Assembly (NCBI RefSeq): GCF_037940415.1
Contig: NZ_CP149798.1
Coordinates: 4,311,001 to 4,375,000, forward strand
Length of the DNA: 64,000 nt
Direction of reading: 5' to 3'
Origin: Streptomyces sp. f51
Lineage (GTDB): Bacteria > Actinomycetota > Actinomycetes > Streptomycetales > Streptomycetaceae
Shown: positions 1-9,750 of the stretch, one piece after another
Position numbering within the stretch: the first letter of the stretch is position 1
Layout: each line of letters starts with the position of its first letter
Notes under the pieces: model-generated
Database searches by the model: none
What the model saw: the letters and a program-made list of their open reading frames with translations, nothing else
What the model was told of the DNA's origin: nothing
Position numbers and translations under genes: made by a program

Positions 1-561
1 CGTGCTCTCGGCGGCGAGCGACTCCAGGCCGCCGAGGTTGACCTTCTTCTTCACCAGGCCGTACGTGGCGAAGGAGAACGCGAGGCAGAGCGAGATCCAC
101 GGCGGGCGGCCGTAGCCGATGGTCAGGACGAGGACCGCGGCGGCGCCGACGCCCACGGCGGTCCACTGCACCGGCCGCAGCCGCTCCTTGAGGAGCAGCA
201 CGCCCATCGCGATGGTGACCAGGGGGTTGATGAAGTAGCCGAGCGAGGCCTCGACGACGTGGCCGGAGTTGACCGCCCAGATGTAGACGCCCCAGTTCAC
301 GGTGATGACCGCCGCCGCGATCGTGATCAGCCCCAGTTTGCGCGGCTGCCGCAGCAGCTCGCCGGCCCAGGCCCAGCGCCGCATCACCAGCAGCAGGACA
401 CCGACCACGGCCAGCGACCACACCATCCGGTGGGCGAGGATCTCGATGGCTCCGGCGGGCTTCAGCAACGGCCAGAACAGGGGGACGAGCCCCCACATCC
501 CGTAGGCCGCGAAGCCGTTCAGCAGACCTATGCGCTGCTCGCCCCTCGACGTCCCGGCCAC
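1..561 (-). CDS. rarD: RarD-type EamA/DMT permease (partial, C-terminus outside window)
   Basis: Only the first 187 codons are present; the gene runs off the left edge. The GTG start (559-561) is preceded by GGAGAAGGAG at good spacing. The translation opens AGTSRGEQRIGLLNGFAAYG and continues with hydrophobic segments and the RarD-like stretch NWGVYIWAVNSGHVVEASLG, typical of the chloramphenicol-sensitivity protein RarD in the drug/metabolite transporter superfamily. Several membrane helices are visible, matching an inner-membrane permease. The substrate is not known for this family. It is transcribed away from the QorB-like gene, separated from it by a strong hairpin. Confidence 0.85.
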   Translation of the reverse strand, partial: MAGTSRGEQRIGLLNGFAAYGMWGLVPLFWPLLKPAGAIEILAHRMVWSLAVVGVLLLVMRRWAWAGELLRQPRKLGLITIAAAVITVNWGVYIWAVNSGHVVEASLGYFINPLVTIAMGVLLLKERLRPVQWTAVGVGAAAVLVLTIGYGRPPWISLCLAFSFATYGLVKKKVNLGGLESLAAEST

Positions 562-668
562 CGGCGTCTCCTTCTCCCACGGTCCCTCGGACGCCTGTCG
601 CGCCCCGCGCCCCGTAGCCCCCGTGAGGTCGGGGAACTTCCGTGCAGCATGAAAGAAGGTAGCGCCGG

Positions 669-722
669 ACACCCCCGCCTGTCATGCCCGTATCGCCATA
701 CGGTCATGACAGGCGGGGGTGT
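669..722 (-). terminator. Long two-stage hairpin terminator after the QorB-like gene
   Basis: An 18-bp perfect inverted repeat (669-686 with 705-722), then one mismatch, then 6 bp more (688-693 with 698-703) and a CGCC loop. It lies just 3' of the minus-strand reductase gene. There is no T-run, which is common in Streptomyces. Confidence 0.75.
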
Positions 723-751
723 GGGGGAGTGCGCCCGGAGCCGCCGGGGCG

Positions 752-1606
752 TCAGCCCTTCAGCGCCACCGCGACGGCCTCGGCGATCGGCGTGGTCGGG
801 CGGCCGGTGAGCCGGGACAGGTCGCCGGGGGTGGCGGCCAGCTCGCCCTTCTCGATGGAGACGTCGACGCCTGCGAGGATCCCGGCGAAGGCCTCGGGCA
901 GCCCGGCGCCGGTCAGGATCGAGGCGAAGACCTCGGGCGACACGGGGTTGTAGGCGATCTCCTTGCCGGTCTGCCGGCTCAGCTCGGCGGCGTACTCGGC
1001 GAAGCCCCAGGCCCGGTCGCCGCTCAACTCGTACGTGGTGTTCTCGTGGCCCTCGCCGGTCAGCACCGCGACGGCGGCGGCCGCGTAGTCGGCGCGCGAG
1101 GCGGAGGCGATCCGGCCCTCCCCGGCGGCCTGGACCACGGCGTCGTGCGCGAGCACCGGGGCGAGGTTCTCGGTGTAGTTCTCGTGGTACCAGCCGTTGC
1201 GCAGCAGCGAGTAGGGCAGTCCGGAGGCGAGCAGGACCTCCTCGGTGGCGCGGTGGTCGTCGGCCAGCGCGGCCGTCAGGCTGCCGGGGGCGCTGGTGTA
1301 GGCGAGCAGGGAGACCCCGGCCGCCTTGGCCGCGTCGATGACGACCCGGTGCTGCTCCACGCGGCCCTTGTCGAACTCGTTGCCCGAGATCAGCAGCACC
1401 TTGTCACCGGCCGAGAACAGGCCGTCGAAGGTCCGGGGCGTGTTGTAGTCGGCGACCGCGAGCCGTACACCGCGTGCCGCGAGGTCGGCTGCCCTGGACT
1501 CGTCCCGCACGACGGCGGTGATCTGCTCGGCGGGGACCTTCTCCAGCAGCTGCTCGACCACGTGACGGCCGAGGTGTCCGGTGGCTCCGGTGACGACGAT
1601 GCTCAT
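752..1606 (-). CDS. NmrA/QorB-like NAD(P)-dependent oxidoreductase
   Basis: A 284-residue atypical SDR protein. The N-terminus MSIVVTGATGHLG carries the GxxGxxG dinucleotide-binding motif, and the middle (YTSAPGS, LLRNGWYHENY) matches the NmrA/QorB (quinone oxidoreductase 2) branch. The ATG at 1606 was chosen because AAGGAG lies 9 nt upstream; an in-frame ATG 11 codons earlier has no ribosome site. It probably reduces quinones or similar electrophiles in the cytosol using NAD(P)H. It is divergent from an HxlR regulator, the arrangement seen in QorR/YodB-type quinone-sensing pairs. The exact substrate is inferred. Confidence 0.85.
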   Translation of the reverse strand: MSIVVTGATGHLGRHVVEQLLEKVPAEQITAVVRDESRAADLAARGVRLAVADYNTPRTFDGLFSAGDKVLLISGNEFDKGRVEQHRVVIDAAKAAGVSLLAYTSAPGSLTAALADDHRATEEVLLASGLPYSLLRNGWYHENYTENLAPVLAHDAVVQAAGEGRIASASRADYAAAAVAVLTGEGHENTTYELSGDRAWGFAEYAAELSRQTGKEIAYNPVSPEVFASILTGAGLPEAFAGILAGVDVSIEKGELAATPGDLSRLTGRPTTPIAEAVAVALKG

Positions 1607-1663
1607 GGCGTACATCTCCTTGTGGGGTGCGGATGTCACTCACCCTAAGAGCTGCACTAACTG

Positions 1664-1693
1664 TTGGAAAGTACCCACCTTGAAGTAAGGTAC
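1664..1693 (+). promoter_or_regulatory. Promoter and operator between the reductase and hxlR genes
   Basis: TTGGAA (1664-1669), 16 nt, then TAAGGT (1686-1691), six bases before the hxlR ATG, so the transcript may be nearly leaderless. The inverted repeat GTACC (1671-1675)...GGTAC (1689-1693) overlaps the -10 element and is a plausible site for HxlR autorepression and control of the divergent gene. Confidence 0.5.
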
Positions 1694-1697
1694 TGGC

Positions 1698-2111
1698 ATG
1701 GCCGTAAGTATGAAGGCAGCGGACGGGTACGACGCCGGTGAGGCGATGTGCCCCTACCGCCTGGTCCTGGAACACGTCACCAGTCGTTGGGGCGTCCTCG
1801 TCCTGATCGAGCTGCTGGAGCGGTCGTACCGCTTCAGCGAGCTGCGCCGGGCGATCGGAAGGGTCGGGAAGGGGGTCAGCGAGAAGATGCTCACCCAGAC
1901 CCTCCAGACCCTGGAGCGCGACGGGCTCGTCCACCGCGACGCCAAGCCGGTCATCCCGCCGCGCGTCGACTACTCCCTGACCGACCTGGGCCGCGAGGCC
2001 GCCGAGCAGGTGCGGTCGCTGGCCCTGTGGACCAGTGAGCGCATGGCCGACGTCGAGAAAGCCCGCGGCGCGTACGACGAAGCCCGGGGACGCGCGCCCC
2101 GGGCCTCGTAG
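1698..2111 (+). CDS. HxlR-family winged-helix regulator (QorR/YodB-like)
   Basis: 137 residues with the HxlR core: CPYRLVLEHVTSRWGVLVLIELL followed by FSELRRAIGRV..SEKMLTQTLQTLERDGLV and the wing. The single N-terminal cysteine in the CPYR motif (residue 18) matches the redox-sensing cysteine of YodB/QorR-type regulators, which release DNA on thiol modification by quinones or diamide. It is divergent from the QorB-like reductase, which is its likely target. Redox sensing is inferred from family and context. Confidence 0.85.
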   Translation: MAVSMKAADGYDAGEAMCPYRLVLEHVTSRWGVLVLIELLERSYRFSELRRAIGRVGKGVSEKMLTQTLQTLERDGLVHRDAKPVIPPRVDYSLTDLGREAAEQVRSLALWTSERMADVEKARGAYDEARGRAPRAS

Positions 2112-2129
2112 AACCGCCTGCGGACGAGT

Positions 2130-3201
<1,072 letters not shown>

Positions 3202-3209
<8 letters not shown>

Positions 3210-5133
3210 CGATGGCCTCCTTGAGAGCTGTGGCGAGCTGCTCGGCCTTGAAGGGCATGCCGTTGACCTGGTTGTAGGAGTGCGCGTCGACCAGATATCT
3301 GGCCCGCACGAGGGTGGCGAGCTGGCCGAGGTTCATCTCGGGGATCACCACCTTGTCGTAACCCCGAAGGACCGTGCCGAGGTTGCGGGGGAAGGGGTTG
3401 AGGTGGCGCAGGTGCGCCTGCGCGATGTGCTCCCCGGCGGTCCGCAGCCGGCGCACCGCGGCGGTGATGGGCCCGTATGTCGAACCCCAGCCCAGGACAA
3501 GGGTGTCGGCGCCGGCGGTGGGGTCGTCGACCTCGAGGTCGGGGACGTCGATGCCGTCGATCTTGGCCTGGCGGGTGCGGACCATGAAGTCGTGGTTGGC
3601 GGGGTCGTAGGAGATGTTCCCGCTGCCGTCCTGCTTCTCGATCCCGCCGATCCGGTGCTCAAGACCGGGCGTTCCGGGGACGGCCCAGGGGCGGGCGAGG
3701 GTCTGCGGGTCGCGTTTGTAGGGCCAGAAGACCTCGGTGCCGTCGTCCAGGGTGTGGTTGGGTCCCTGGGCGAACTGCACCCGCAGGTCCGGGAGTTCGT
3801 CGGTCTCCGGGATCCGCCACGGCTCGGAGCCGTTGGCCAGGTAGCCGTCCGACAGCAGCAGGACGGGTGTCCGGTAGGTCAGCGCGATCCGGGCCGCCTC
3901 CATCGCCGCGTCGAAGCAGTCGGCCGGGGTGCGCGGCGCGACGATCGGCACCGGCGCCTCGCCGTTGCGCCCGTACATCGCCTGGAGCAGGTCGGCCTGC
4001 TCGGTCTTGGTCGGCAGTCCGGTCGAGGGCCCGCCGCGCTGGATGTCGATGACGAGCAGGGGCAGTTCGAGGGAGACCGCCAGCCCGATCGTCTCCGACT
4101 TCAGCGCCACACCGGGACCGGACGTCGTGGTCACGGCGAGCGAGCCGCCGAACGCCGCGCCCAGCGCCGCGCCGATCCCCGCGATCTCGTCCTCGGCCTG
4201 GAAGGTGCGCACCCCGAAGTTCTTGTGCCTGCTCAGTTCGTGCAGGATGTCCGAGGCCGGGGTGATGGGGTACGAGCCCAGGTACAGCGGCAGATCGGCC
4301 TGCCGGGAGGCGGCGATGAGGCCGTAGGACAGGGCCAAATTCCCGGAGATGTTGCGGTAGGTGCCGGTCGGGAACGCCGTCGACGCCGGCGCCACCTCGT
4401 AGGAGACCGCGAAGTCCTCCGTCGTCTCACCGAAGTTCCACCCCGCCCGGAACGCGGCGAGGTTGGCCGCCGCGATGTCGGGCTTCCTGGCGAACTTGGT
4501 CCGCAGGAACTTCTCCGTGCCCTCCGTCGGCCGGTGGTACATCCACGACAACAGGCCAAGCGCGAACATGTTCTTGGAGCGCTCGGCCTCCTTACGGGAG
4601 AGCTCGAAGTCCTTCAGCGCCTCGACGGTCATCGTCGTGAGCGGGACGGGATGGACGTTGTAGCCGTCCAGTGAGCCGTCCTCCAGCGGGCTGGTGGCGT
4701 AGCCGACCTTCTGCATCGCCCGTTTGGTGAACTCGTCCGTGTTGACGATGATCTCGGCGCCGCGCGGCACGTCGGCGATGTTCGCCTTCAGGGCCGCCGG
4801 ATTCATGGCCACCAGCACATTGGGCGCGTCGCCCGGCGTGAGGATGTCGTGGTCGGCGAAGTGCAGTTGAAACGACGAAACGCCCGGCAGTGTGCCTGCG
4901 GGCGCGCGGATCTCGGCAGGGAAGTTCGGCAGGGTCGACAGGTCGTTGCCGAAGGAGGCGGTCTCCGAGGTGAACCGGTCGCCGGTGAGCTGCATGCCGT
5001 CACCGGAGTCCCCCGCGAACCGGATGATGACCCGGTCGAGCCGACGGACGTCCTTCGCCCCCGGCGGTTTGCGCTGTTCTCCTACGACGGCTTCGTCGGC
5101 CTGTTCCGTTGGGCTGCTGACCTTGCTCGTCAC
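3202..5133 (-). CDS. korA: 2-oxoacid:acceptor oxidoreductase, fused gamma-alpha subunit
   Basis: 643 residues with the gamma domain first (IIRFAGDSGDGMQLTGDRF, about residues 32-200) and then the alpha/pyrimidine-binding domain (LGSYPITPASDILHELS, TTTSGPGVALKSE). This is the usual actinobacterial fusion that pairs with KorB. The GTG start has AAAGGAGG upstream. KorAB is a cytosolic, oxygen-tolerant, CoA-dependent enzyme that makes reduced ferredoxin and so can bypass 2-oxoglutarate dehydrogenase. The nearby complex I operon without an NADH module is a possible sink for that ferredoxin. Confidence 0.95.
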
Positions 5134-5347
5134 TGAACTGGACCTCCTTTGAGGCGGCTGTCCGGGAGTGGCCTTCCCGCAGACCCTTCCTATGTCAACC
5201 CTACGTCGGTAAGGGTCGCCTTCCTTCGGCCATTCGCATGATGGACGCTGTTTTGAGACGTCTTGACATGGTGATGTGTCACGATTTCTGCCGCCCCAGG
5301 TCCTTCCTCGGACGACGTTCCCCGCTCACCCTTTGGTTCCGCTCGAC

Positions 5348-5366
5348 AACTGACAGACTGTCAGTT
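5348..5366. promoter_or_regulatory. 9-1-9 palindrome, putative TetR-type operator
   Basis: AACTGACAG-A-CTGTCAGTT, perfect arms with a one-base centre, in the 235-bp gap between the response-regulator stop and korA. The one-base centre suits a protein-binding site better than a terminator hairpin. No TetR gene is adjacent. I see no other clear element in 5134-5347, which must hold the korA promoter. Confidence 0.4.
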
Positions 5367-5368
5367 CG

Positions 5369-6040
5369 TCATGAGTTCAGGTATGTGAGGACGGCCAGAA
5401 CACGCCGGTGATCCCCGTCACTTTGTGACAGACCCAGCTTCTGGAAGATGTTGCTGACGTGCTTCTCGACCGCGCCGTCGCTCACCACCAGCTGGCGGGC
5501 GATGGCGGAGTTCGTCCGGCCCTCGGCCATGAGTCCGAGCACCTCGCGCTCCCTCGGCGTCAGCCCCGTCAGCACGTCCTGCTTGCGGCTGCGGCCCAGC
5601 AGCTGTGCCACCACCTCCGGATCCAGCGCGGTGCCGCCCTGGGCCACCCGCACCACCGCGTCCACGAACTCGCGCACCTCGGCGACCCGGTCCTTGAGCA
5701 GATAGCCGACGCCACGGCTCGAACCGGCCAGCAGTTCGGTGGCGTAGCGCTCCTCCACGTACTGTGACAGCACCAGCACACCGAGTTCCGGGTGCGCCTT
5801 GCGCAGCTGCACGGCCGCCCGCACGCCTTCGTCGGTGTGCGTCGGCGGCATCCGTACGTCCGCGACGACGACGTCCGGCAGCGCGTCCTGCGCCGCGAAC
5901 TCGGTGATGGTCTTGATCAGCGCGTCGCCGTCACCGACCCCTGCCACGACATCATGCCCACGGTCGGTCAGCAACCGGGTCAGGCCCTCCCTGAGCAGCA
6001 CTGAATCCTCGGCGATCACGACCCGCACCCTGTCCTCCAC
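5369..6040 (-). CDS. NarL/LuxR-family response regulator
   Basis: 223 residues. The receiver domain begins VRVVIAEDSVLLREGL (acidic pair E/D) with the phospho-acceptor Asp in VVVADVRMPP and the switch Lys in YLLKDRV. The C-terminal HTH is LTPREREVLGLMAEGRTNSAIARQL. The GTG at 6040 follows GAGGA; a second in-frame GTG at 6028 with GGAGG upstream is equally possible (219 residues). It lies downstream of two histidine kinase genes on the same strand and is presumably phosphorylated by them. Targets are unknown; the neighbouring kor and nuo operons are candidates. Confidence 0.92.
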   Translation of the reverse strand: MEDRVRVVIAEDSVLLREGLTRLLTDRGHDVVAGVGDGDALIKTITEFAAQDALPDVVVADVRMPPTHTDEGVRAAVQLRKAHPELGVLVLSQYVEERYATELLAGSSRGVGYLLKDRVAEVREFVDAVVRVAQGGTALDPEVVAQLLGRSRKQDVLTGLTPREREVLGLMAEGRTNSAIARQLVVSDGAVEKHVSNIFQKLGLSQSDGDHRRVLAVLTYLNS

Positions 6041-6161
6041 GATTCCTCGGCCCCCCGTAGCCCGCCCCGGCCGCCCCCGGCTCCACCGGGTTCGTGCCCG
6101 TTCGTACGACAGACCCCAGCATTCCAGCATTCGGACCGGGGCGCGCCCGAGCGACATGATT

Positions 6162-6190
6162 GGGACCCCGGTGCACCGCACCGGGGTCCC
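6162..6190 (-). terminator. Hairpin after the first histidine kinase gene
   Basis: Perfect 13-bp stem (6162-6174 with 6178-6190) and a 3-nt loop, 24 bp past the kinase stop codon on the minus strand. Confidence 0.75.
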
Positions 6191-6213
6191 CCGCGTGTCC
6201 GCGGCCGGGGGTC

Positions 6214-7569
6214 TCAGCCCCGCCAGGGCAGCTCCGCCGTGATCCGGGTGGGACCGGCCGGCGGGGAGTCCACCACCAGGATCCCGTCCACCGCGTCGAG
6301 CCGTTCCGCGAGCCCCGCCAGACCCGACCCCGAGCCGGCCTCGGCCCCGCCGACCCCGTTGTCGCCGACCTGGATCATCAGCCGGTTCTCCACCCGCCAC
6401 ACGTCCACGCTCGCCCGCGTCGCACGGGAGTGCTTGCTGATGTTCTGGAGCAGCTCGGAGACGGTGAAGTAGGCGATCCCCTCGATCGCGGGTGCGGGCC
6501 GCGCCGCCAGATCCACCTCCACCCGCACCGGCACCGTGCACCGCGAGGCCACCGAGGACAGCGCCGCGTCGAGCCCGCGGTCCGTCAGCACCGCCGGATG
6601 GATGCCGCGCGCGAGATCCCGCAGCTCCTGCAACGCCGTCTTCACCTCGCCGTGCGCCTCGTCCACCATCCGCGCCGCGGCCTCGGGGTCCTCGGCCAGC
6701 TTCTCCTTGGCGAGCCCGAGATCCATGGCCAGGGCCACGAGCCGGGCCTGTGCCCCGTCGTGCAGATCGCGCTCGATACGGCGCAGATCGGCGGCGGCCG
6801 TGTCGACCACCACCCCGCGGTCGGACTCCAGCTCCACCACACGCGTGGCCAGCCGCGACGGCCCGAGCAGCCCGCGCACCATCAGCCGGTCCACGGTCGT
6901 CAGCGCCCGCACGATCCACGGGGTCGCCATGGTGAAGAGCAGTCCCACCAGCGCGGTCACCGCGATCTCGAACGGGTTGTCCAGGTAGATCGCGTGCGTG
7001 CTGTCGCCGTACAGCTGGATTCCGTCCTGACCGCCGTACATCGGGAAGACCCAGAACCACAGCGGATAGGTGAGCAGCGCCCACCCGTAGACCCAGAAGT
7101 TCAGCGCGACGACGAAGGAGAACACCGACCACGGGAACTGGACCACCGCGTACAGCAGGTGCCGCCACGAGGTACCGCTCTTGAGCACGGCGCCGATCCA
7201 CGCCATCGTCCCGTGGCCCTTCGTCCGCAGCGGCTCGGGCTCGGCCACCTCGACCCCGAGCAGCCCGCGCGCCCGCGCCCGCTCCAGCGATCCGAGACCA
7301 CGGCAGCCGGCCAGCGCGGCGGCGAGCACCGGAACGCCCAGGAAGGTGATCAGCAGGCCCGCGCCGAGCGAGAACATCGTGACGGCGAACGTGAACATGA
7401 GGATCCCGAGCGGCAGGCCCAGCAGCACATAGCCGAACTCGCGCCACGCGCGGGCCTCGAACGGCGCCCGCAGCGGGGCCGGGAGGCGGTGCGACCGCTC
7501 GCCGGCGCCCGCCCCGTCGAATCCGGACCCGCCGGGGTGCCCGTATCCGTGTCCGTAATCCGTGGCCAT
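6214..7569 (-). CDS. Membrane sensor histidine kinase (HisKA_3 type), copy 1
   Basis: 451 residues. The Gly-rich cytosolic start (MATDYGHGYGHPGG) is followed by about four membrane segments (GYVLLGLPLGILMFTFAVTMF; YAVVQFPWSVFSFVVALNFWVYGW; IAVTALVGLLFTMATPWIV). The dimerisation helix has the phospho-acceptor His in ERDLHDGAQARLVAL, and the HATPase domain has ELLQNISKHS, DNGVGG and GLAGLAERL. This layout (sensor domain, HisKA_3, HATPase) matches the DesK/NarX-like kinases that pair with NarL-type regulators. It is a paralogue of the neighbouring kinase. The signal is unknown. Confidence 0.9.
   Translation of the reverse strand: MATDYGHGYGHPGGSGFDGAGAGERSHRLPAPLRAPFEARAWREFGYVLLGLPLGILMFTFAVTMFSLGAGLLITFLGVPVLAAALAGCRGLGSLERARARGLLGVEVAEPEPLRTKGHGTMAWIGAVLKSGTSWRHLLYAVVQFPWSVFSFVVALNFWVYGWALLTYPLWFWVFPMYGGQDGIQLYGDSTHAIYLDNPFEIAVTALVGLLFTMATPWIVRALTTVDRLMVRGLLGPSRLATRVVELESDRGVVVDTAAADLRRIERDLHDGAQARLVALAMDLGLAKEKLAEDPEAAARMVDEAHGEVKTALQELRDLARGIHPAVLTDRGLDAALSSVASRCTVPVRVEVDLAARPAPAIEGIAYFTVSELLQNISKHSRATRASVDVWRVENRLMIQVGDNGVGGAEAGSGSGLAGLAERLDAVDGILVVDSPPAGPTRITAELPWRG
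6752..6822. repeat. 71-bp identical direct repeat, copy 1 (copy 2 at 8374-8444)
   Basis: A stretch encoding the phospho-His region (RGVVVDTAAADLRRIERDL...) is base-for-base identical in the two adjacent kinase genes, including synonymous positions, while flanking sequence diverges. Confidence 0.85.
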
Positions 7570-7730
7570 CGGTCCGTCCGTTCTCTCGTCTCGTTCTGCG
7601 CCTCGCCTTGTTGTCCAAGCCTGCCGTCCCGGGAGGGTTGCCGGACATGGAGCGGATCGGCGTCTTGAGCGGGGGGTTTTCCCTACCTCCACCGGCAGCC
7701 GGTGTTCTCGGGCCCGGGAGTCCACACGAC

Positions 7731-7767
7731 GGAGACCCCCGCGCGGGCTCGCCGGCCGGAGGTCTCC
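7731..7767 (-). terminator. Possible hairpin between the two kinase genes
   Basis: GGAGACC (7731-7737) pairs with GGTCTCC (7761-7767) around a GC-rich interior that can fold further. It lies 48 bp past the stop of the upstream kinase on the minus strand. Weak call. Confidence 0.35.
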
Positions 7768-7814
7768 ATCGGGTGAACCGTGTGAACCACGTGCACCGTG
7801 GGTGCGGCCCACGG

Positions 7815-9008
7815 CTACCGCGCGGGCTCGTTCTGGCGGTCGCGCCACGGCAGTTCGGCCGTGATGACCGTCGGGCCGCCCACCGGCGAATCGACGACGA
7901 ACAGCCCGTCCACCGCTCCGAGCCGGTCCGCGAGCCCCGCCATCCCCGTGCCGCCGTCGACGCCGGCCCCGCCCCGGCCGTCGTCGCGGACCTGGATGAG
8001 CAGACGGTCGCCCGTGCGCCACACGTCGACCGACGCGGACCTCGCACCGCTGTGCTTGCTGACGTTCTGGAGCAGTTCGGAGACGGTGAAGTAGGCGATG
8101 CCCTCGATCGCGGCGGCCGGCCGTGTGTCCAGCGCGGCGGTCACCTTCACGGGCACCGTGCAGCGCGAGGCGATCGCGGACAGAGCGGCGTCCAGACCCC
8201 GGTCGGTGAGCACCGCCGGATGGATCCCACGGGCCAGATCGCGCAGTTCCTGGAGGGCGAGCTTCACCTCGCCGTGCGCCTCGTCGACCATCGACGCCGC
8301 GGCGTCGGGGTCCTCCAGGAGCTTCTCCTTCGCCAGGCCGAGCCCCATCGCGAGGTTCACGAGCCGGGCCTGCGCCCCGTCGTGCAGATCGCGCTCGATA
8401 CGGCGCAGATCGGCGGCGGCCGTGTCGACCACCACCCCGCGGTCCGACTCCAGTTCGGCGATCCGCCGCTCCAGCTCGTCGGAGGGCGACAGCAGCCCGC
8501 GCACCATCGCCCGGTCCACGTTCGTCAGACGGCGTGCGATGAACGGCAGCACCGGCCACAGCACGATCAGCGACACGAGCGTGACCGTGAAGGTGATGAT
8601 GCCCCAGGGCAGCCGGATCAGGCCGTACAGCACGGCCCGCCAGCCCACCGGGTCCTTCAGGCTCGACCACAGCCAGCCGAAGAACCCGGTCCGGGGCAAC
8701 GGGCTCGGCTCGTCGATCCGCAGCCCCAGCAGCCGCCGCGCCCGCGCCCGCTCCAGCCTGCCCAGCTGCCGCGAACCCCGCAGCCCGGCCGCGAGCAGGG
8801 GCAGTCCGACGACCGTCACGGCGAGCCCCGCGCCCGTGGCGAGCATCGTCACCACGTAGACGAACCCGACGATCGAGGCCGGCAGATTCACCAGGAGATG
8901 GGAGATCTCCTTCCACGTCCGCGGGTCGAGGGCCAGGCGTACGGCGGGCGGCCGGTCACCGTCGGACGGGCCGTCCGACGGACCGGCGGGCGTGATGCGT
9001 TCGGTCAT
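7815..9008 (-). CDS. Membrane sensor histidine kinase (HisKA_3 type), copy 2
   Basis: 397 residues from the ATG at 9008 (MTERITPAG). Same plan as the downstream kinase: membrane segments (LLVNLPASIVGFVYVVTML; LIRLPWGIITFTVTLVSLIVLW), phospho-acceptor His in ERDLHDGAQARLVNL, HATPase motifs ELLQNVSKHS, DDGRGG, GMAGLADRL. It lacks the His/Gly-rich N-terminal extension of copy 1. Being first in the minus-strand order, it was probably the gene duplicated to yield a two-kinase, one-regulator module. The upstream gap to nuoA (9009-9336) holds its promoter and that of the nuo operon. Confidence 0.9.
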   Translation of the reverse strand: MTERITPAGPSDGPSDGDRPPAVRLALDPRTWKEISHLLVNLPASIVGFVYVVTMLATGAGLAVTVVGLPLLAAGLRGSRQLGRLERARARRLLGLRIDEPSPLPRTGFFGWLWSSLKDPVGWRAVLYGLIRLPWGIITFTVTLVSLIVLWPVLPFIARRLTNVDRAMVRGLLSPSDELERRIAELESDRGVVVDTAAADLRRIERDLHDGAQARLVNLAMGLGLAKEKLLEDPDAAASMVDEAHGEVKLALQELRDLARGIHPAVLTDRGLDAALSAIASRCTVPVKVTAALDTRPAAAIEGIAYFTVSELLQNVSKHSGARSASVDVWRTGDRLLIQVRDDGRGGAGVDGGTGMAGLADRLGAVDGLFVVDSPVGGPTVITAELPWRDRQNEPAR

Positions 9009-9336
9009 ATCCGCTAGCCTGCCCGGCGGCGCGCCGCCGCGCCATGAGGTGGGCCGCCGCGATGCACTGGGGATAACCCCACCCCCAGGGTGCGCACCGG
9101 ACGCGACGACGACCCGGCACACGAAGGGGCGACGGAGTCCCGCCGGTGACGTGCTCACTCGGTGGGACGTGAACACGTCATCGAGGGGTGAGGGATGGTC
9201 GAGGCGTGACGGGCTGCTTACGCTCTCTTTAGCAGGCCCTAGACTCCCGTCCGTACAGATCGTCGAACATGGCGCATCACAGAGTGCGCGGCGGCGCACG
9301 ACGGGGCGCAACGAGGTCAGGGAGTGAGGGGCTGAC
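9009..9336. promoter_or_regulatory. Divergent intergenic region between kinase and nuo operon
   Basis: 328 bp with no gene. Visible elements are the inverted repeat TGGGG-ATAA-CCCCA (9068-9081), a candidate operator, and -10-like hexamers TACGCT (9219-9224) and TAGACT (9240-9245) on the plus strand, without convincing -35 boxes. It should carry the nuoA promoter and the divergent kinase promoter. Confidence 0.35.
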
Positions 9337-9750
9337 GTGCCGGAACCGACCGTTGTCACGGCGACCGGGGCCGTCGTCGCGGCGGACTACTTCCAGTCCT
9401 ACTCGGTCGTCGGGCTGCTCGCCGTCATCGGCGTGCTGTTCGTCGCCGTCGCCTTCGGGGCGGGCCGCCTGCTGCGGCCCGTGGTCCCGACCCCCGAGAA
9501 ACTCCTGACGTACGAGTGCGGTGTCGACCCCGTCGGCGAGGGCTGGGCCCACACCCAGGTCCGCTACTACGTCTACGCCTTCCTCTACGTCATCTTCGCC
9601 GTCGACTCGATCTTCCTCTTCCCCTGGGCCACGGTCTTCGCCGCTCCCGGCTACGGCGCCGCGACGCTCGTCGAGATGTTCGTCTTCCTCGGCTTCCTGA
9701 CCGTGGGCCTGCTGTACGCATACAAGAAGGGCGTCCTGACATGGGCGTGA
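9337..9750 (+). CDS. nuoA: NADH-quinone oxidoreductase-type subunit A
   Basis: 137 residues with three membrane helices: VGLLAVIGVLFVAVAFGAG, VYAFLYVIFAVDSIFLFPW and MFVFLGFLTVGLLYAYKKG. The loop KLLTYECGVDPVG is the conserved NuoA cytosolic loop with the quinone-site Cys. It is the first gene of a ten-gene operon and overlaps nuoB by 10 bp. It sits in the membrane arm of a complex I-like proton pump, at the junction with the peripheral arm. The GTG start has AGGGG upstream. Confidence 0.95.
   Translation: MPEPTVVTATGAVVAADYFQSYSVVGLLAVIGVLFVAVAFGAGRLLRPVVPTPEKLLTYECGVDPVGEGWAHTQVRYYVYAFLYVIFAVDSIFLFPWATVFAAPGYGAATLVEMFVFLGFLTVGLLYAYKKGVLTWA

Noticed and set aside
5369..8047. A single 892-residue minus-strand protein spanning the response regulator and kinase
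   Set aside because: Only the last about 223 residues have response-regulator motifs; the upstream part is an out-of-frame read-through of the kinase gene and spacer.
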